A DNA stretch of 18,292 bases from Chitinispirillaceae bacterium (lineage in GTDB: Bacteria; Fibrobacterota; Chitinivibrionia; Chitinivibrionales; Chitinispirillaceae), in assembly GCA_016932075.1 (NCBI GenBank), contig JAFGDP010000038.1, positions 1 through 18,292 of the forward strand, in the 5' to 3' direction. Numbering within the stretch: position 1 is the stretch's first letter; every line of letters begins with the position of its first letter. The notes beneath the pieces are model-generated. The model ran no database searches. It was not told the DNA's origin and saw only the letters and a program-made list of their open reading frames with translations. This document shows, piece by piece, positions 1-7,571 of the stretch. A program made the translations under genes and the position numbers.

Positions 1-518
1 ACCGGCTCGCCCTGTTCGAAGCGTGCGGCATTGACGCAGTTACGGTCCACCCCCGGTTCAACCACGAAAAACTCAAGCGGTCGGCCCGGTGGGAGATTTT
101 TCCCTGGATTGCCGCGCATACCAGGCTTCCGCTCATAGCAAACGGCGACATCACGCGGCCCGACGAACGCACCCGGTCGCTCTTGGGTCCGGGACGCTGC
201 GCCGGGCTCATGATCGGCAGGATGGCGGTTGTCAAGCCATGGATCTTCAGGGAATTCTGCGGCCAGTCCGTTACCGTCGATTACCTCAACGTCTGGACCC
301 GGCTGTTCGACTACACCTGCGAGGATTTCCCTCCCGAAAAGGCGATCGGCCGCATCAAGGAGTTCACCGCCTACTACGCCCGGAACTTCCTGTTCAGCCA
401 TGAGCTGTACAGGGCCGCGCAGGGCGCCGGCGACCTGAACACCATCAAATCGCGCACAACCGCTTTTCTCTCCTCAGATCCCGAACTCTCCAGAGAGCCG
501 TCGGTCATGGGAATCTAA
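1..518 (+). CDS. tRNA-dihydrouridine synthase, 3' end only
   Basis: This is the C-terminal part of a flavin-dependent tRNA-dihydrouridine synthase, the family that reduces specific uridines in tRNA with NADPH and FMN. The reading frame is open from base 3 at the window edge to TAA at 516-518, so the N-terminal part with the catalytic cysteine is outside the window. Visible family motifs are the barrel strand IDAVTVHPR, then LIANGDI and GLMIGR followed by a PWIF segment. In this family these form the FMN-phosphate-binding end of the TIM barrel. The roughly 100 residues after PWIF match the helical C-terminal domain that contacts tRNA. I cannot decide between the DusA, DusB and DusC subgroups from this fragment. 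The downstream trpS has its own promoter, so co-transcription is not required. Confidence 0.85.
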   Translation, partial: RLALFEACGIDAVTVHPRFNHEKLKRSARWEIFPWIAAHTRLPLIANGDITRPDERTRSLLGPGRCAGLMIGRMAVVKPWIFREFCGQSVTVDYLNVWTRLFDYTCEDFPPEKAIGRIKEFTAYYARNFLFSHELYRAAQGAGDLNTIKSRTTAFLSSDPELSREPSVMGI

Positions 519-534
519 TACAATTGCGGATTGC

Positions 535-559
535 GGATTGAAAAAAAGAATTTCAATCC
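535..559. repeat. Perfect 9-bp inverted repeat after the Dus gene
   Basis: GGATTGAAA (535-543) and TTTCAATCC (551-559) are perfect inverted arms around a 7-nt A-rich loop. They are preceded by two tandem copies of the 7-mer TGCGGAT. There is no T-run after the right arm, so this is not a classical terminator. It covers the -35 box and spacer of the putative trpS promoter and could be an operator, a weak 3' end for the Dus message, or chance. Confidence 0.45.
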
Positions 560-567
560 AATATAAT
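538..567 (+). promoter_or_regulatory. Putative sigma-70 promoter of trpS
   Basis: TTGAAA at 538-543 and a perfect TATAAT at 562-567 are 18 bp apart. Transcription would begin near base 574, leaving a leader of about 94 nt before the trpS ATG. No T-box-like or other recognisable riboswitch was seen in that leader. Confidence 0.5.
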
Positions 568-667
568 GACCTATGTTCCGTCAGACATTCCGGTCACAAG
601 GATTTATTCCTGCTCCGACGCCCTCACCACCTGCGAATAATTTATTTTATCGGCGAGGACCCACTTC

Positions 668-1630
668 ATGAGAATCCTATCCGGCATTAAACCATCCGGC
701 ACCCTGCACGTCGGCAACTACCTGGGTATGATTAAGCCCATGGTCGAGTCGCAGGCGCGCGGGGAACTGTTCTGCTTTCTGGCGAACCTGCACAGCCTGA
801 CCACGCTGTTTGACGCAAGGCAAATGGCGGAGTATACGAACGACGCAATCGTCGACCTGCTCGCGCTCGGCATTGATCCCGACAAATCCGTGTTCTGGGT
901 CCAGTCCGACGTGCCTGAAGTGACCGAGCTCACCTGGTACCTGAACAACGTGACCGCTGTCGGCCTTCTTGAGCGGTGCCACGCGTACAAGGACGCGGTG
1001 GCACGGAACATTCCGGCAAACGCCGGCCTGTTCTCCTACCCGGTGCTCATGGCGGCCGACATCCTGCTCTATCAGTCCGACCGCGTACCGGTCGGCAAAG
1101 ACCAGAAACAGCACGTCGAGGTCACGCGCGACATTGCCGAGCGCTTCAACAGCACCTACGGCCGGGCCTTCACCCTGCCCGAGCCTGAAATCACCGAGGA
1201 CCTGGCCGTGATCCCGGGCATTGACGGACAGAAAATGTCCAAATCATACAACAACGTGATCGAGATCTTCGGCCAGGAAAAAGCGCTCAAGAAAAAAATC
1301 ATGGGCATCGTGACCGACCCGACCCCAGTCGAAGCGCCCAAAGACCCGGACAAGAGCATCATCTACTCCCTGTACCGTCTCTTTGCATCGCCGGAACAAG
1401 CGCAGGATTTGGCCAACCGTTTCCGCGCTGGCGGGCTCGGGTACGGCAACGCTAAACTGGAGCTGTTCGGCCTGCTCTGGGACTATTTCAAACCGTACCG
1501 GGAAAAACGGGAGCGGATCATGAACAACAGGGACATTATTGACGAGGTCAGGAAAAAAGGCGCGCACAAGGCGCGGGTGATTGCCATGGAGACGCTAAAG
1601 AAGGTAAGGGAGCTGGTGGGGGTGAGGTGA
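668..1630 (+). CDS. trpS: Tryptophanyl-tRNA synthetase
   Basis: This cytoplasmic enzyme charges tRNA-Trp with tryptophan using ATP. At 320 residues it has the normal length for a bacterial TrpRS. The class I signatures are clear: the HIGH-type motif HVGN at residues 14-17 after the family start GIKPSGTLH, and a perfect KMSKS at 189-193 preceded by IPGIDGQ. Other conserved blocks include FSYPVLMAADILLY near 122-135 and VGKDQKQHVEVTRDIAERFN near 142-161, which form the tryptophan pocket and ATP-binding surface in this family. The ATG has GAGG nine bases upstream. The gene is convergent with the usher gene, with only 36 bp between the stop codons. Nothing is missing or truncated. Confidence 0.97.
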   Translation: MRILSGIKPSGTLHVGNYLGMIKPMVESQARGELFCFLANLHSLTTLFDARQMAEYTNDAIVDLLALGIDPDKSVFWVQSDVPEVTELTWYLNNVTAVGLLERCHAYKDAVARNIPANAGLFSYPVLMAADILLYQSDRVPVGKDQKQHVEVTRDIAERFNSTYGRAFTLPEPEITEDLAVIPGIDGQKMSKSYNNVIEIFGQEKALKKKIMGIVTDPTPVEAPKDPDKSIIYSLYRLFASPEQAQDLANRFRAGGLGYGNAKLELFGLLWDYFKPYREKRERIMNNRDIIDEVRKKGAHKARVIAMETLKKVRELVGVR

Positions 1631-1633
1631 AAG

Positions 1634-1663
1634 TGTCGCGCGTCATTCACGCGGCATGCGACA
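1634..1663. terminator. Imperfect hairpin between convergent trpS and usher genes
   Basis: Outer arms TGTCG (1634-1638) and CGACA (1659-1663) and inner arms CGCGT (1639-1643) and ACGCG (1649-1653) can pair, leaving a 5-nt loop and a 5-nt bulge on one side. It fills the gap between two convergent genes, which fits a shared termination site. Neither side has a proper U-tract, so the call is weak. Confidence 0.3.
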
Positions 1664-1666
1664 TCG

Positions 1667-4600
1667 CTACCGCTTCTGCGTTCGTGGTTGTTCCAGCTTT
1701 TTTATTCCGATATCAAGAATCCCTTCCGTTTTCGCCGACAGGTTGAAGACCGCCTCGGGTCCGTCATCCCTGTTCAACAGCCACAGGCGGTACCGTCCGG
1801 ACGTGGGGCAGATGACCTGGAAAGAGCCGTCTTTACGGGTGAATGTCCGTATCGGGAGCGCCATCGTGTCGGAGAGCGATGCGACCGAAATCGACGTATA
1901 TCCCATGGGCTCGTCCCCCGAGCTTACCAGTCTGCCCATGACAAAAAACGATTTTCCCAGGAGCGCCGCCCTCGAAGTTTTCCGTTCAAAAAGGGCGGTC
2001 TTTTCGGCGACCGTGTCTTTTAGCGGCGATACCGATCCGGTTCGGCCGGCGGTATCGGCAATGCCGAGCTCGCCAAGATGGTAGAAGTACCCTCTTTTTT
2101 CCGGCGGTATGACCATGGTCGTGCTTGAAAAACGAACGGGGCCGCCGGGACCGGCCATGGCCACAATGATTTTATAACGGCCCGGTTGCGGGCAGATCAC
2201 CTGAAATTGTCCACTGCTGTCGGTAAAGGTGTTCACCCAGGGGGTTTTTATATCGTCAAGCGCAATCGCCGCCATGAAGGAGCATGCGACGGGCACCCCC
2301 TCCCGAGCAATGGTACCCATCACATAGGTCGATGCGTCGCCGAAATCAATAGGCCGGTCTTCACTTGCGACCGGCGTGGTGTCCAGAGGTGCGCCTGTGC
2401 TGTCGGCAGCTCTTGACTTTGATGGTAGCGTATCGAGGGGCTTCTTCATTGTTTTGATCGATGCGACCTGTTTTGCTGTCGATTGTGGTCCAGGACTCGC
2501 GGCGGTCATCCTTATTGTGGTGAATTGGATGGTGCCTGCATGGTGAACCCCGTTTGTCGGTTTCGGAATAACAATCGTTACCGTGTCTCCTTTTAACGGG
2601 GGCAAAGGGGTGATGCCATAGGTAAAGGACTCGGAACCGAGGAACTGGAACCGTCCGGCGCTGTTGGTAAAGGTATTGACGGTGGGCGCATTTTTGTCGC
2701 TCCTGCACATAACGGTTATTGCTTTGTATACAAACGGCTTGCCGTCATTGCCAAGGAGTGTGCCAATGACCACAGCATTTTTTTCGGACCCGACCTTAAT
2801 CAGAAACCCGCTTTTGTATTGAGGAAAGAGAATTGGATTCAGGTTTTCCCTGCCGGTGCCCAGGGGACTGTTTTGCGGCTGGAGCTCCAATCGTTTTAAC
2901 TGGTAAGGCGAGTAGAGCGGCAGCACCGCAGGCCCGAACATGGTGCCGGTGGCGTCATATCCCCGTTCGGTCGGGTTTACGACAATTCTGGCGCGGTTGA
3001 GGTTTTTAGTGCCTTTGACAATTGCAAATCCGTTGTACACCGGCCGTGAAAGAGAGACCGTATTGCCGGCATAAACCAATGCGGTCTTGAGGCTCACGTT
3101 GGTCTGGTGATACAGGTATTTGTGACGGGATGCCGAATCCTGGGGTTCGTACATGAGCTGTCCGGTTTCAATGCTTCCGCAGTTACCGGCATATCCCAGT
3201 CGGGCGCTGTAATCGTTGATATAGGGACCGACCTGGGCATTGGTTGAGGCGATTATTTTTTCCGGCCGCGGCTCATCATTGTCATAGTTCCATTGGAACC
3301 CGGTATTAAAGTCCCACAACGGCTCATTGGCGCTGGTCGTGCCGGAATCGTATCGTATCATGTCCGGTCGGTGTTTTTTTATCTCCTCACTGACACTAAT
3401 GTCATTTGATCCTGCACGGAACGCCCAATGAACGCCTAACATGATTGCCGGGTTGGGCTCATACCCCCTGTCGCCTGAGGAGTACAGGAAGGTCAGATTG
3501 GTGCTGAGTCTTCGTATCCAGTTTTTATGAAACCGCATTGAGAAACCGATATAATTTGTCGTATCACGGCGGATATGGTATCTGCCGCCGAAGTTGATAG
3601 TCAGGCGGTCGACAAGCGGGATGCTGAGATCCGAGGAGAATTTCCACTCCTCGATGTAACGGATCAGTTTGTCCTGCTGGTATCGTGCATAGTTTTTTCC
3701 CATATACTCTACCTGGGTCTTGCATACCAGCGGGGTATTAAGGGCAAAAATACCGGTACGTTTTTTAACGGCGTTTTTATACGATACCTTCGACTGGTAG
3801 GTATAGCCGAACCGGCCGGCAAAGTCGATCCCGGTTTCATCAATCAAGACGGCGGCGGTATTCAGCTCCAGCTTTCCAAGCGGGGTGGCACAGAGTCCGC
3901 CCATGCCCATCATACCCATGCGCAGCGCCGGTTTTTCGGTTGCCTCTTTCAGGAACGCCTGTGACGAGGCATCGCAGGTCAGCCAGTTGGTAACGCCCCG
4001 GCGGTATGCAAGCGAGAGGCAGGGTTTGTCTTCAAAATAGGTGTACTGGTCGCCAATGACACGATTGATAAAGCCGGCCATGAGGGAGTATTTCGATTTT
4101 CCCGCGCCCAGAAGGGATGCCTGGTGGAGAAATGAAAAGTGCACGGTATCGTTCCGGCCCGAATAATCCCGTATCAGAAGCTTGATCCGGTTGTATCCGT
4201 TTGAAAAGGGGAACCCGCGGATATCGTGGGTGCCTGCTTCCAGGTGCATCCGTTTTACCATGATATCGTCGACCCAGACCTCCACCTCGGCGGGTTCGGT
4301 CAGCTGGAACTCGTATTCACCGACCGGATAGGTCAGTATATGGGGTTGCAGGGAGTAATCTTTGGAGATGCTGACGCCGCCCAGGCGTACGTTTGATTGG
4401 TAATTGCCGAACGGGGCGAACCGGATATCGCCGGCGGAAAACCGCAGCAGGTTTTTAGGGCGGTCGTACACCAGGCGCACGTCACGGCGCTGCAGGGAAG
4501 GATCCTCATCTTCCTGATAATAGGTCATTCCTTCCAGGACCGTATTGAAAGCAGTTACCGCTCCGTCAATGTTGCAGTAAACAGGCTGGCGGAACTCTTT

Positions 4601-5305
4601 ATTCATGGCTGCCGTCAGCGCCGAATCACCCGGTGAAATGTTGTCGGTCAGTATCTGACGGTATTTCAACTCCTGATTGGCGTGGACATTCAGGTAGGCG
4701 GAGAGAAAAGCAGGGGAAATTGACTTTACGGAATAAGGATTTTCACGCATGCCGCCGGATAGATGATGGGTTATTTTCAGCAGGGCGAACGAGGGGACGG
4801 TGATACGTACCTGAAAAACACTTTGGTCGAAAACAGTCGACAGACCTATGCCGGTAAGAGCGCTTTTCGTTATTCTGCCCTCCTTGCCAGCCTGGTCCCT
4901 GATTTTCTGGACCAATTCCGGCACAGCGATTTTTGCTGTTCTGGAAATAAGCAGTTCGACGGGAAGGGAAAAATCCTGGCGGTCATCGGAAAAGACGATA
5001 TCAATCGGACCGACGGTTTCATTATTAATGATAAGGGATGCATCCATCTGTTTGGGTAACTGGGGTGGAGCGATATTGAAAAATTCCCGATACAGGTCGT
5101 CACGCGTTTTATTCTTAAACGTTTTTTCCATGAACTGGATGCTGGTGTCGATCGACGTTATTGTATCGGAAGGTACCTCGGTTGCAGGCACGGTGACGGA
5201 ATCCTCAGTTGTTGTCTGTGCGTGGAGAGGAGAGAATCCGCCGGCTGCTGTAATAAGCAGCAGGCAGGAAAGACAATTCAAGGAAAAGGGAATTAATGAT
5301 TTCAC
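1667..5305 (-). CDS. Fimbrial outer-membrane usher with extra C-terminal domains
   Basis: This 1212-residue protein is the outer-membrane channel that receives chaperone-subunit complexes and assembles the fimbria. A signal peptide ends near residue 29 (PLHA-Q). An usher N-terminal domain follows (about 70-185), then the beta-barrel. The plug-like segment at about 338-384 has EVEVWVDDIMVKRM followed by a glycine-rich turn and IKLLIRDYSG. The end of the barrel has the family pattern AVLPLYSPYQLKRLEL. Typical ushers are 800-900 residues; this one has three beta-sandwich-like domains starting near 845, 990 and 1117, each with an (V/I)(N/R)TFT..(S/D)G.FQ motif like carboxypeptidase-regulatory or CnaB domains. 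The first probably corresponds to the usual usher C-terminal domain; the others are extra. The start is GTG with AGGCGG seven bases upstream, 34 nt after the chaperone stop, so it is the last gene of the operon. Confidence 0.9.
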   Translation of the reverse strand: MKSLIPFSLNCLSCLLLITAAGGFSPLHAQTTTEDSVTVPATEVPSDTITSIDTSIQFMEKTFKNKTRDDLYREFFNIAPPQLPKQMDASLIINNETVGPIDIVFSDDRQDFSLPVELLISRTAKIAVPELVQKIRDQAGKEGRITKSALTGIGLSTVFDQSVFQVRITVPSFALLKITHHLSGGMRENPYSVKSISPAFLSAYLNVHANQELKYRQILTDNISPGDSALTAAMNKEFRQPVYCNIDGAVTAFNTVLEGMTYYQEDEDPSLQRRDVRLVYDRPKNLLRFSAGDIRFAPFGNYQSNVRLGGVSISKDYSLQPHILTYPVGEYEFQLTEPAEVEVWVDDIMVKRMHLEAGTHDIRGFPFSNGYNRIKLLIRDYSGRNDTVHFSFLHQASLLGAGKSKYSLMAGFINRVIGDQYTYFEDKPCLSLAYRRGVTNWLTCDASSQAFLKEATEKPALRMGMMGMGGLCATPLGKLELNTAAVLIDETGIDFAGRFGYTYQSKVSYKNAVKKRTGIFALNTPLVCKTQVEYMGKNYARYQQDKLIRYIEEWKFSSDLSIPLVDRLTINFGGRYHIRRDTTNYIGFSMRFHKNWIRRLSTNLTFLYSSGDRGYEPNPAIMLGVHWAFRAGSNDISVSEEIKKHRPDMIRYDSGTTSANEPLWDFNTGFQWNYDNDEPRPEKIIASTNAQVGPYINDYSARLGYAGNCGSIETGQLMYEPQDSASRHKYLYHQTNVSLKTALVYAGNTVSLSRPVYNGFAIVKGTKNLNRARIVVNPTERGYDATGTMFGPAVLPLYSPYQLKRLELQPQNSPLGTGRENLNPILFPQYKSGFLIKVGSEKNAVVIGTLLGNDGKPFVYKAITVMCRSDKNAPTVNTFTNSAGRFQFLGSESFTYGITPLPPLKGDTVTIVIPKPTNGVHHAGTIQFTTIRMTAASPGPQSTAKQVASIKTMKKPLDTLPSKSRAADSTGAPLDTTPVASEDRPIDFGDASTYVMGTIAREGVPVACSFMAAIALDDIKTPWVNTFTDSSGQFQVICPQPGRYKIIVAMAGPGGPVRFSSTTMVIPPEKRGYFYHLGELGIADTAGRTGSVSPLKDTVAEKTALFERKTSRAALLGKSFFVMGRLVSSGDEPMGYTSISVASLSDTMALPIRTFTRKDGSFQVICPTSGRYRLWLLNRDDGPEAVFNLSAKTEGILDIGIKKLEQPRTQKR

Positions 5306-5339
5306 AAAGATGCCGCCTGGTTGGCCATGAATAAAGCGG

Positions 5340-6137
5340 TTATTCGAATTCCACCGTTACCCGGACCGGTCCTACGGCGACCCGGGGCGGCCAGGTAAGG
5401 TCAAGCCTCCGTTTATAACCGGGGAACAGGCTTTGTTTTATCTGCTGCGAAACCAGTTTCGGTGTATAACTAACACTGCTTTTGGGGATGATTTTTCCAT
5501 CTTTATCAATTTGCGATACCCGTAGTTTCATGCCCTTCATCGTCTGCCTGCCTGTGCCCTCGTTACGGATAAGGAGGATCAGCCGGTTTTTTCCCTCTTT
5601 GTCCTTTCCTGCAAGGGCAGAATCGACGACAATACGGGGTTTCGCTCCAGGAGGAATCACGACGATGGCGCCCTCATAGCGTACCAGTATATGGATCCTT
5701 CCCTCTGGTTTCGTCCGCTCCGCGTCTTCATCCCCGAGCTTGACCGGCGCCTGTTTGGCGATCAGGCCGTAGGCGGTCTCCTTTTCCGGAATTGCATCAC
5801 CAACCCACTTGATCTGGACACGCTGGTTTTCACCGGGCATCAGCACGATCTGCGAAGGGTACACGACAAAATTTTTATCTGAGCCGTCATCCCGGTAAGA
5901 AACCTTGGTCCCGTTCATATCAACATCGCGCGCCTTGACCGTGAGCTCGATGGCCATGGGTATTTTGGCGTCACCCTTTTCGGATTTGATTACCACTTCT
6001 GCGCTGGTGATATTTTTGGAAAAATCAAGTGTCGAGACAAGCGGTGTCATGGAATATCCAGCATGCGTCTGCTGAAACAGAAGAAAGGAAACAATAGCAA
6101 AGGCGGCGGTGCCTGTTTTTAAGGATTGTGCGAACAT
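5340..6137 (-). CDS. Periplasmic fimbrial chaperone (PapD-like)
   Basis: This two-domain immunoglobulin-like chaperone would bind pilin subunits in the periplasm and donate its G1 strand until the usher takes them. I chose the ATG at 6137, giving 265 residues, because AAGGAG lies nine bases upstream; an in-frame TTG at 6158 would put that site inside the gene. A signal peptide of about 26 residues ends at THA-G. The family's central signature is present: YPSQIVLMPGENQRVQIKW, followed by an AYGLIAKQAP strand. The remainder forms the second domain. The spacing of 39 nt from the pilin gene and 34 nt to the usher supports one operon. The mature N-terminus lacks the arginine often seen in the classical PapD group, which fits a divergent branch of archaic or alternative type. 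That subtype is inference. Confidence 0.9.
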   Translation of the reverse strand: MFAQSLKTGTAAFAIVSFLLFQQTHAGYSMTPLVSTLDFSKNITSAEVVIKSEKGDAKIPMAIELTVKARDVDMNGTKVSYRDDGSDKNFVVYPSQIVLMPGENQRVQIKWVGDAIPEKETAYGLIAKQAPVKLGDEDAERTKPEGRIHILVRYEGAIVVIPPGAKPRIVVDSALAGKDKEGKNRLILLIRNEGTGRQTMKGMKLRVSQIDKDGKIIPKSSVSYTPKLVSQQIKQSLFPGYKRRLDLTWPPRVAVGPVRVTVEFE

Positions 6138-6176
6138 ATGCGTATTCTCCTTGGACAAGTTACATGAATGCGGTCT

Positions 6177-6683
6177 TTAGAGACCTGGCGTTATAACGAT
6201 CGTTATGGTTTCCGAATAAAATCCCGCCAGTTTTCCTGCGGGATTGTCCCAGTTCGCCCTGAGTTCAACGATATAGTTTATCGTTTCCGTGGTCTGTGCC
6301 GCTCCCGGGTCCCAGGTGTATTCATCCCCTCCGGAAAGGTTATGCAGAATATCGATATCATTCGGCGCCGTAAGCCCCGTTCCCAGGGTCCCGCTTACCT
6401 CGTCAAGGACAAGAGCGGTCATGGGGATCTCCTGTACAGCGCCGGATTTAAACGAACAGCCGTTGGTGAATTTGAAGAACACGTCAAATCCAGTGACGTG
6501 ATTGTTGTTGATGATCATGATCGCAATGCGTTCATCATTAGCGCTTCTCGAAAAATCAAGGCCTACAATACCCTGAGACTGGATACTGTTTATCGGAGGA
6601 TCCGGAGGCGAGAGCGCAGGTGCCGGAGCGGCTGCCAAAAAAAGAGCGACACCTCCGCATAGTATCAGCGTTTTTCTTTGCAT
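6177..6683 (-). CDS. Second fimbrial subunit (minor pilin candidate)
   Basis: This secreted 168-residue protein is a paralogue of the pilin encoded just upstream. Both share, in order, LDFS, an ND..IA..IINNN block, FDV..(K/T)FTN, IPMT.L, W.P..(Q)T..T(I/L)NY, a (A/R).W segment and a C-terminal LAG(F/L)Y(S/T)E strand. The signal peptide runs from MQRKTLILCGG to about residue 24. The last strand, ending in alternating hydrophobics after Y-x-E, is where a chaperone-usher subunit would pair with its chaperone. The start ATG at 6683 has no good ribosome-binding site, which suggests low translation compared with the main pilin. It lies behind a terminator and its own promoter and ahead of the chaperone. 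It could be a minor shaft, base or tip subunit; no lectin-like adhesin domain is visible. Confidence 0.8.
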   Translation of the reverse strand: MQRKTLILCGGVALFLAAAPAPALSPPDPPINSIQSQGIVGLDFSRSANDERIAIMIINNNHVTGFDVFFKFTNGCSFKSGAVQEIPMTALVLDEVSGTLGTGLTAPNDIDILHNLSGGDEYTWDPGAAQTTETINYIVELRANWDNPAGKLAGFYSETITIVITPGL

Positions 6684-6745
6684 AGGTAACGATCCGGACG
6701 ACAGCGAAAAAGTCCTACGATACGGCTATTTCCATAATTATAATA

Positions 6746-6774
6746 ATTATATAGAGATAGGAGTGAAACGGCAA
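6746..6774 (-). promoter_or_regulatory. Putative internal promoter for pilin 2-chaperone-usher
   Basis: Read on the - strand, TTGCCG (6774-6769) and TATAAT (6751-6746) are 17 bp apart in an AT-rich stretch that holds a second TATAAT at 6742-6737. Transcription would start near 6739, about 56 nt before the second pilin gene. It sits just behind the terminator of the major pilin, so the assembly genes need not rely on read-through. Confidence 0.55.
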
Positions 6775-6781
6775 GGAATAG

Positions 6782-6813
6782 AAAAAAAAGAGGGCTTGAC
6801 GCCCTCTTTTTTT
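6782..6813. terminator. Intrinsic terminator behind the major pilin gene
   Basis: The arms AGAGGGC (6789-6795) and GCCCTCT (6801-6807) enclose a 5-nt loop. On the - strand the hairpin is followed by an unbroken U-run, and a matching A-run precedes it, so it could act in both directions. It begins 22 nt after the stop codon of the major pilin and separates it from the remaining fimbrial genes. Confidence 0.85.
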
Positions 6814-6834
6814 CACCATTTCGAAAGGGATTGC

Positions 6835-7383
6835 TTAGAGAATCGTGGCAACGATGCCGAACTCTATCTGTTCGGTATATAAACCGGCCAGCAAGAGGTT
6901 GGAATTGACCCAGGAAGCCTTCATCTGAATCAGGTAGTTCAGGGTCGCATCGGTCTGGTCGGTCGGATTCCACACCACATCACCGATCTGGGCCTGGGCA
7001 AGAATATTACCGGCTGTCTGATCGACGCCGTCCCATACCGTGGCAGGATCCAGTATTTCAACATCCGTTCCGAGATGCGATCCTGCCGGCTGCACGCCAG
7101 GTTCTATTGTCAAGGTGGTCATGGGGATCGCTTCGAGTGCGGTTTTCTGGAACTCCGCGCTGTTGGTAAATGTCCACGTTACATCAAAACTGTTCGAGTT
7201 GTTGTTGATGATGAATTTCGCGATATCGACATCGTTTCCATCACTGGAAAAGTCAAGGGTTATCACACCGATACCGACGATGTTGTTCACGAGGGGAATA
7301 TCTCCACCCGCCAGGATCTGGCCCGCCATCGAGCTCCCCGCAAAAACGGCAACCATTGCAACTGCTACAAATAGCTTTTTCAT
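6835..7383 (-). CDS. Major fimbrial subunit candidate
   Basis: This secreted 182-residue protein is the first gene of the fimbrial locus. I set the start at the ATG at 7383, which has AAGGAG seven bases upstream and gives a textbook signal peptide (MKKLFVAVAMVAVFAG, cleaved near SMA-G). The mature protein has no cysteine. Its N-terminal stretch alternates hydrophobic residues, as expected of a donor strand. It then follows the same pattern as the second pilin: ITLDFS, IINNN, FDVTWTFTN, IPMTTLTI, a TLNYLIQMKASW segment and a final strand LAGLYTEQIEF. The perfect promoter, strong ribosome-binding site and private terminator all point to the most abundant product of the locus, hence major subunit. 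The context identifies it more surely than its sequence, which I do not assign to a named pilin family. Confidence 0.82.
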   Translation of the reverse strand: MKKLFVAVAMVAVFAGSSMAGQILAGGDIPLVNNIVGIGVITLDFSSDGNDVDIAKFIINNNSNSFDVTWTFTNSAEFQKTALEAIPMTTLTIEPGVQPAGSHLGTDVEILDPATVWDGVDQTAGNILAQAQIGDVVWNPTDQTDATLNYLIQMKASWVNSNLLLAGLYTEQIEFGIVATIL

Positions 7384-7460
7384 TTTCTTTCTCCTTTTTT
7401 TTGTGACATTGACAGTTTTTCCCTGACGCACAAATCACGCGTTTAGTGTTTCGATACATA

Positions 7461-7482
7461 CCTCCTTGTTGTTGTCCCAAGG
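7461..7482 (-). promoter_or_regulatory. Leader hairpin with a decoy-like AAGGAGG
   Basis: In the major pilin leader (- strand sense), CCTTG and CAAGG pair around a 9-nt loop, and the second arm is part of a perfect AAGGAGG (7467-7461). An ATG follows only one base later, too close for normal initiation, and would open a frame overlapping the pilin start out of frame. It may be a standby or control site for translation; this is inference. Confidence 0.35.
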
Positions 7483-7542
7483 AAAAAGATGGTGAATGGG
7501 TATAAAAAAATTTACTGATTTATCGTTTGCTTATACGCTTAA

Positions 7543-7571
7543 ATTATACCGCAACCGGGAATCCGTGTCAA
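7543..7571 (-). promoter_or_regulatory. Perfect consensus sigma-70 promoter of the fimbrial locus
   Basis: On the - strand, TTGACA (7571-7566) and TATAAT (7548-7543) are separated by exactly 17 bp, so both hexamers and the spacing match consensus. Transcription should start near 7536, giving a leader of about 152 nt before the pilin ATG at 7383. Confidence 0.85.

Noticed and set aside
7384..7536. Cyclic-di-GMP riboswitch in the major pilin leader
   Set aside because: Cyclic-di-GMP genes in the window and a long leader make it attractive, but the GEMM core and its GNRA-type loop pattern are not present.
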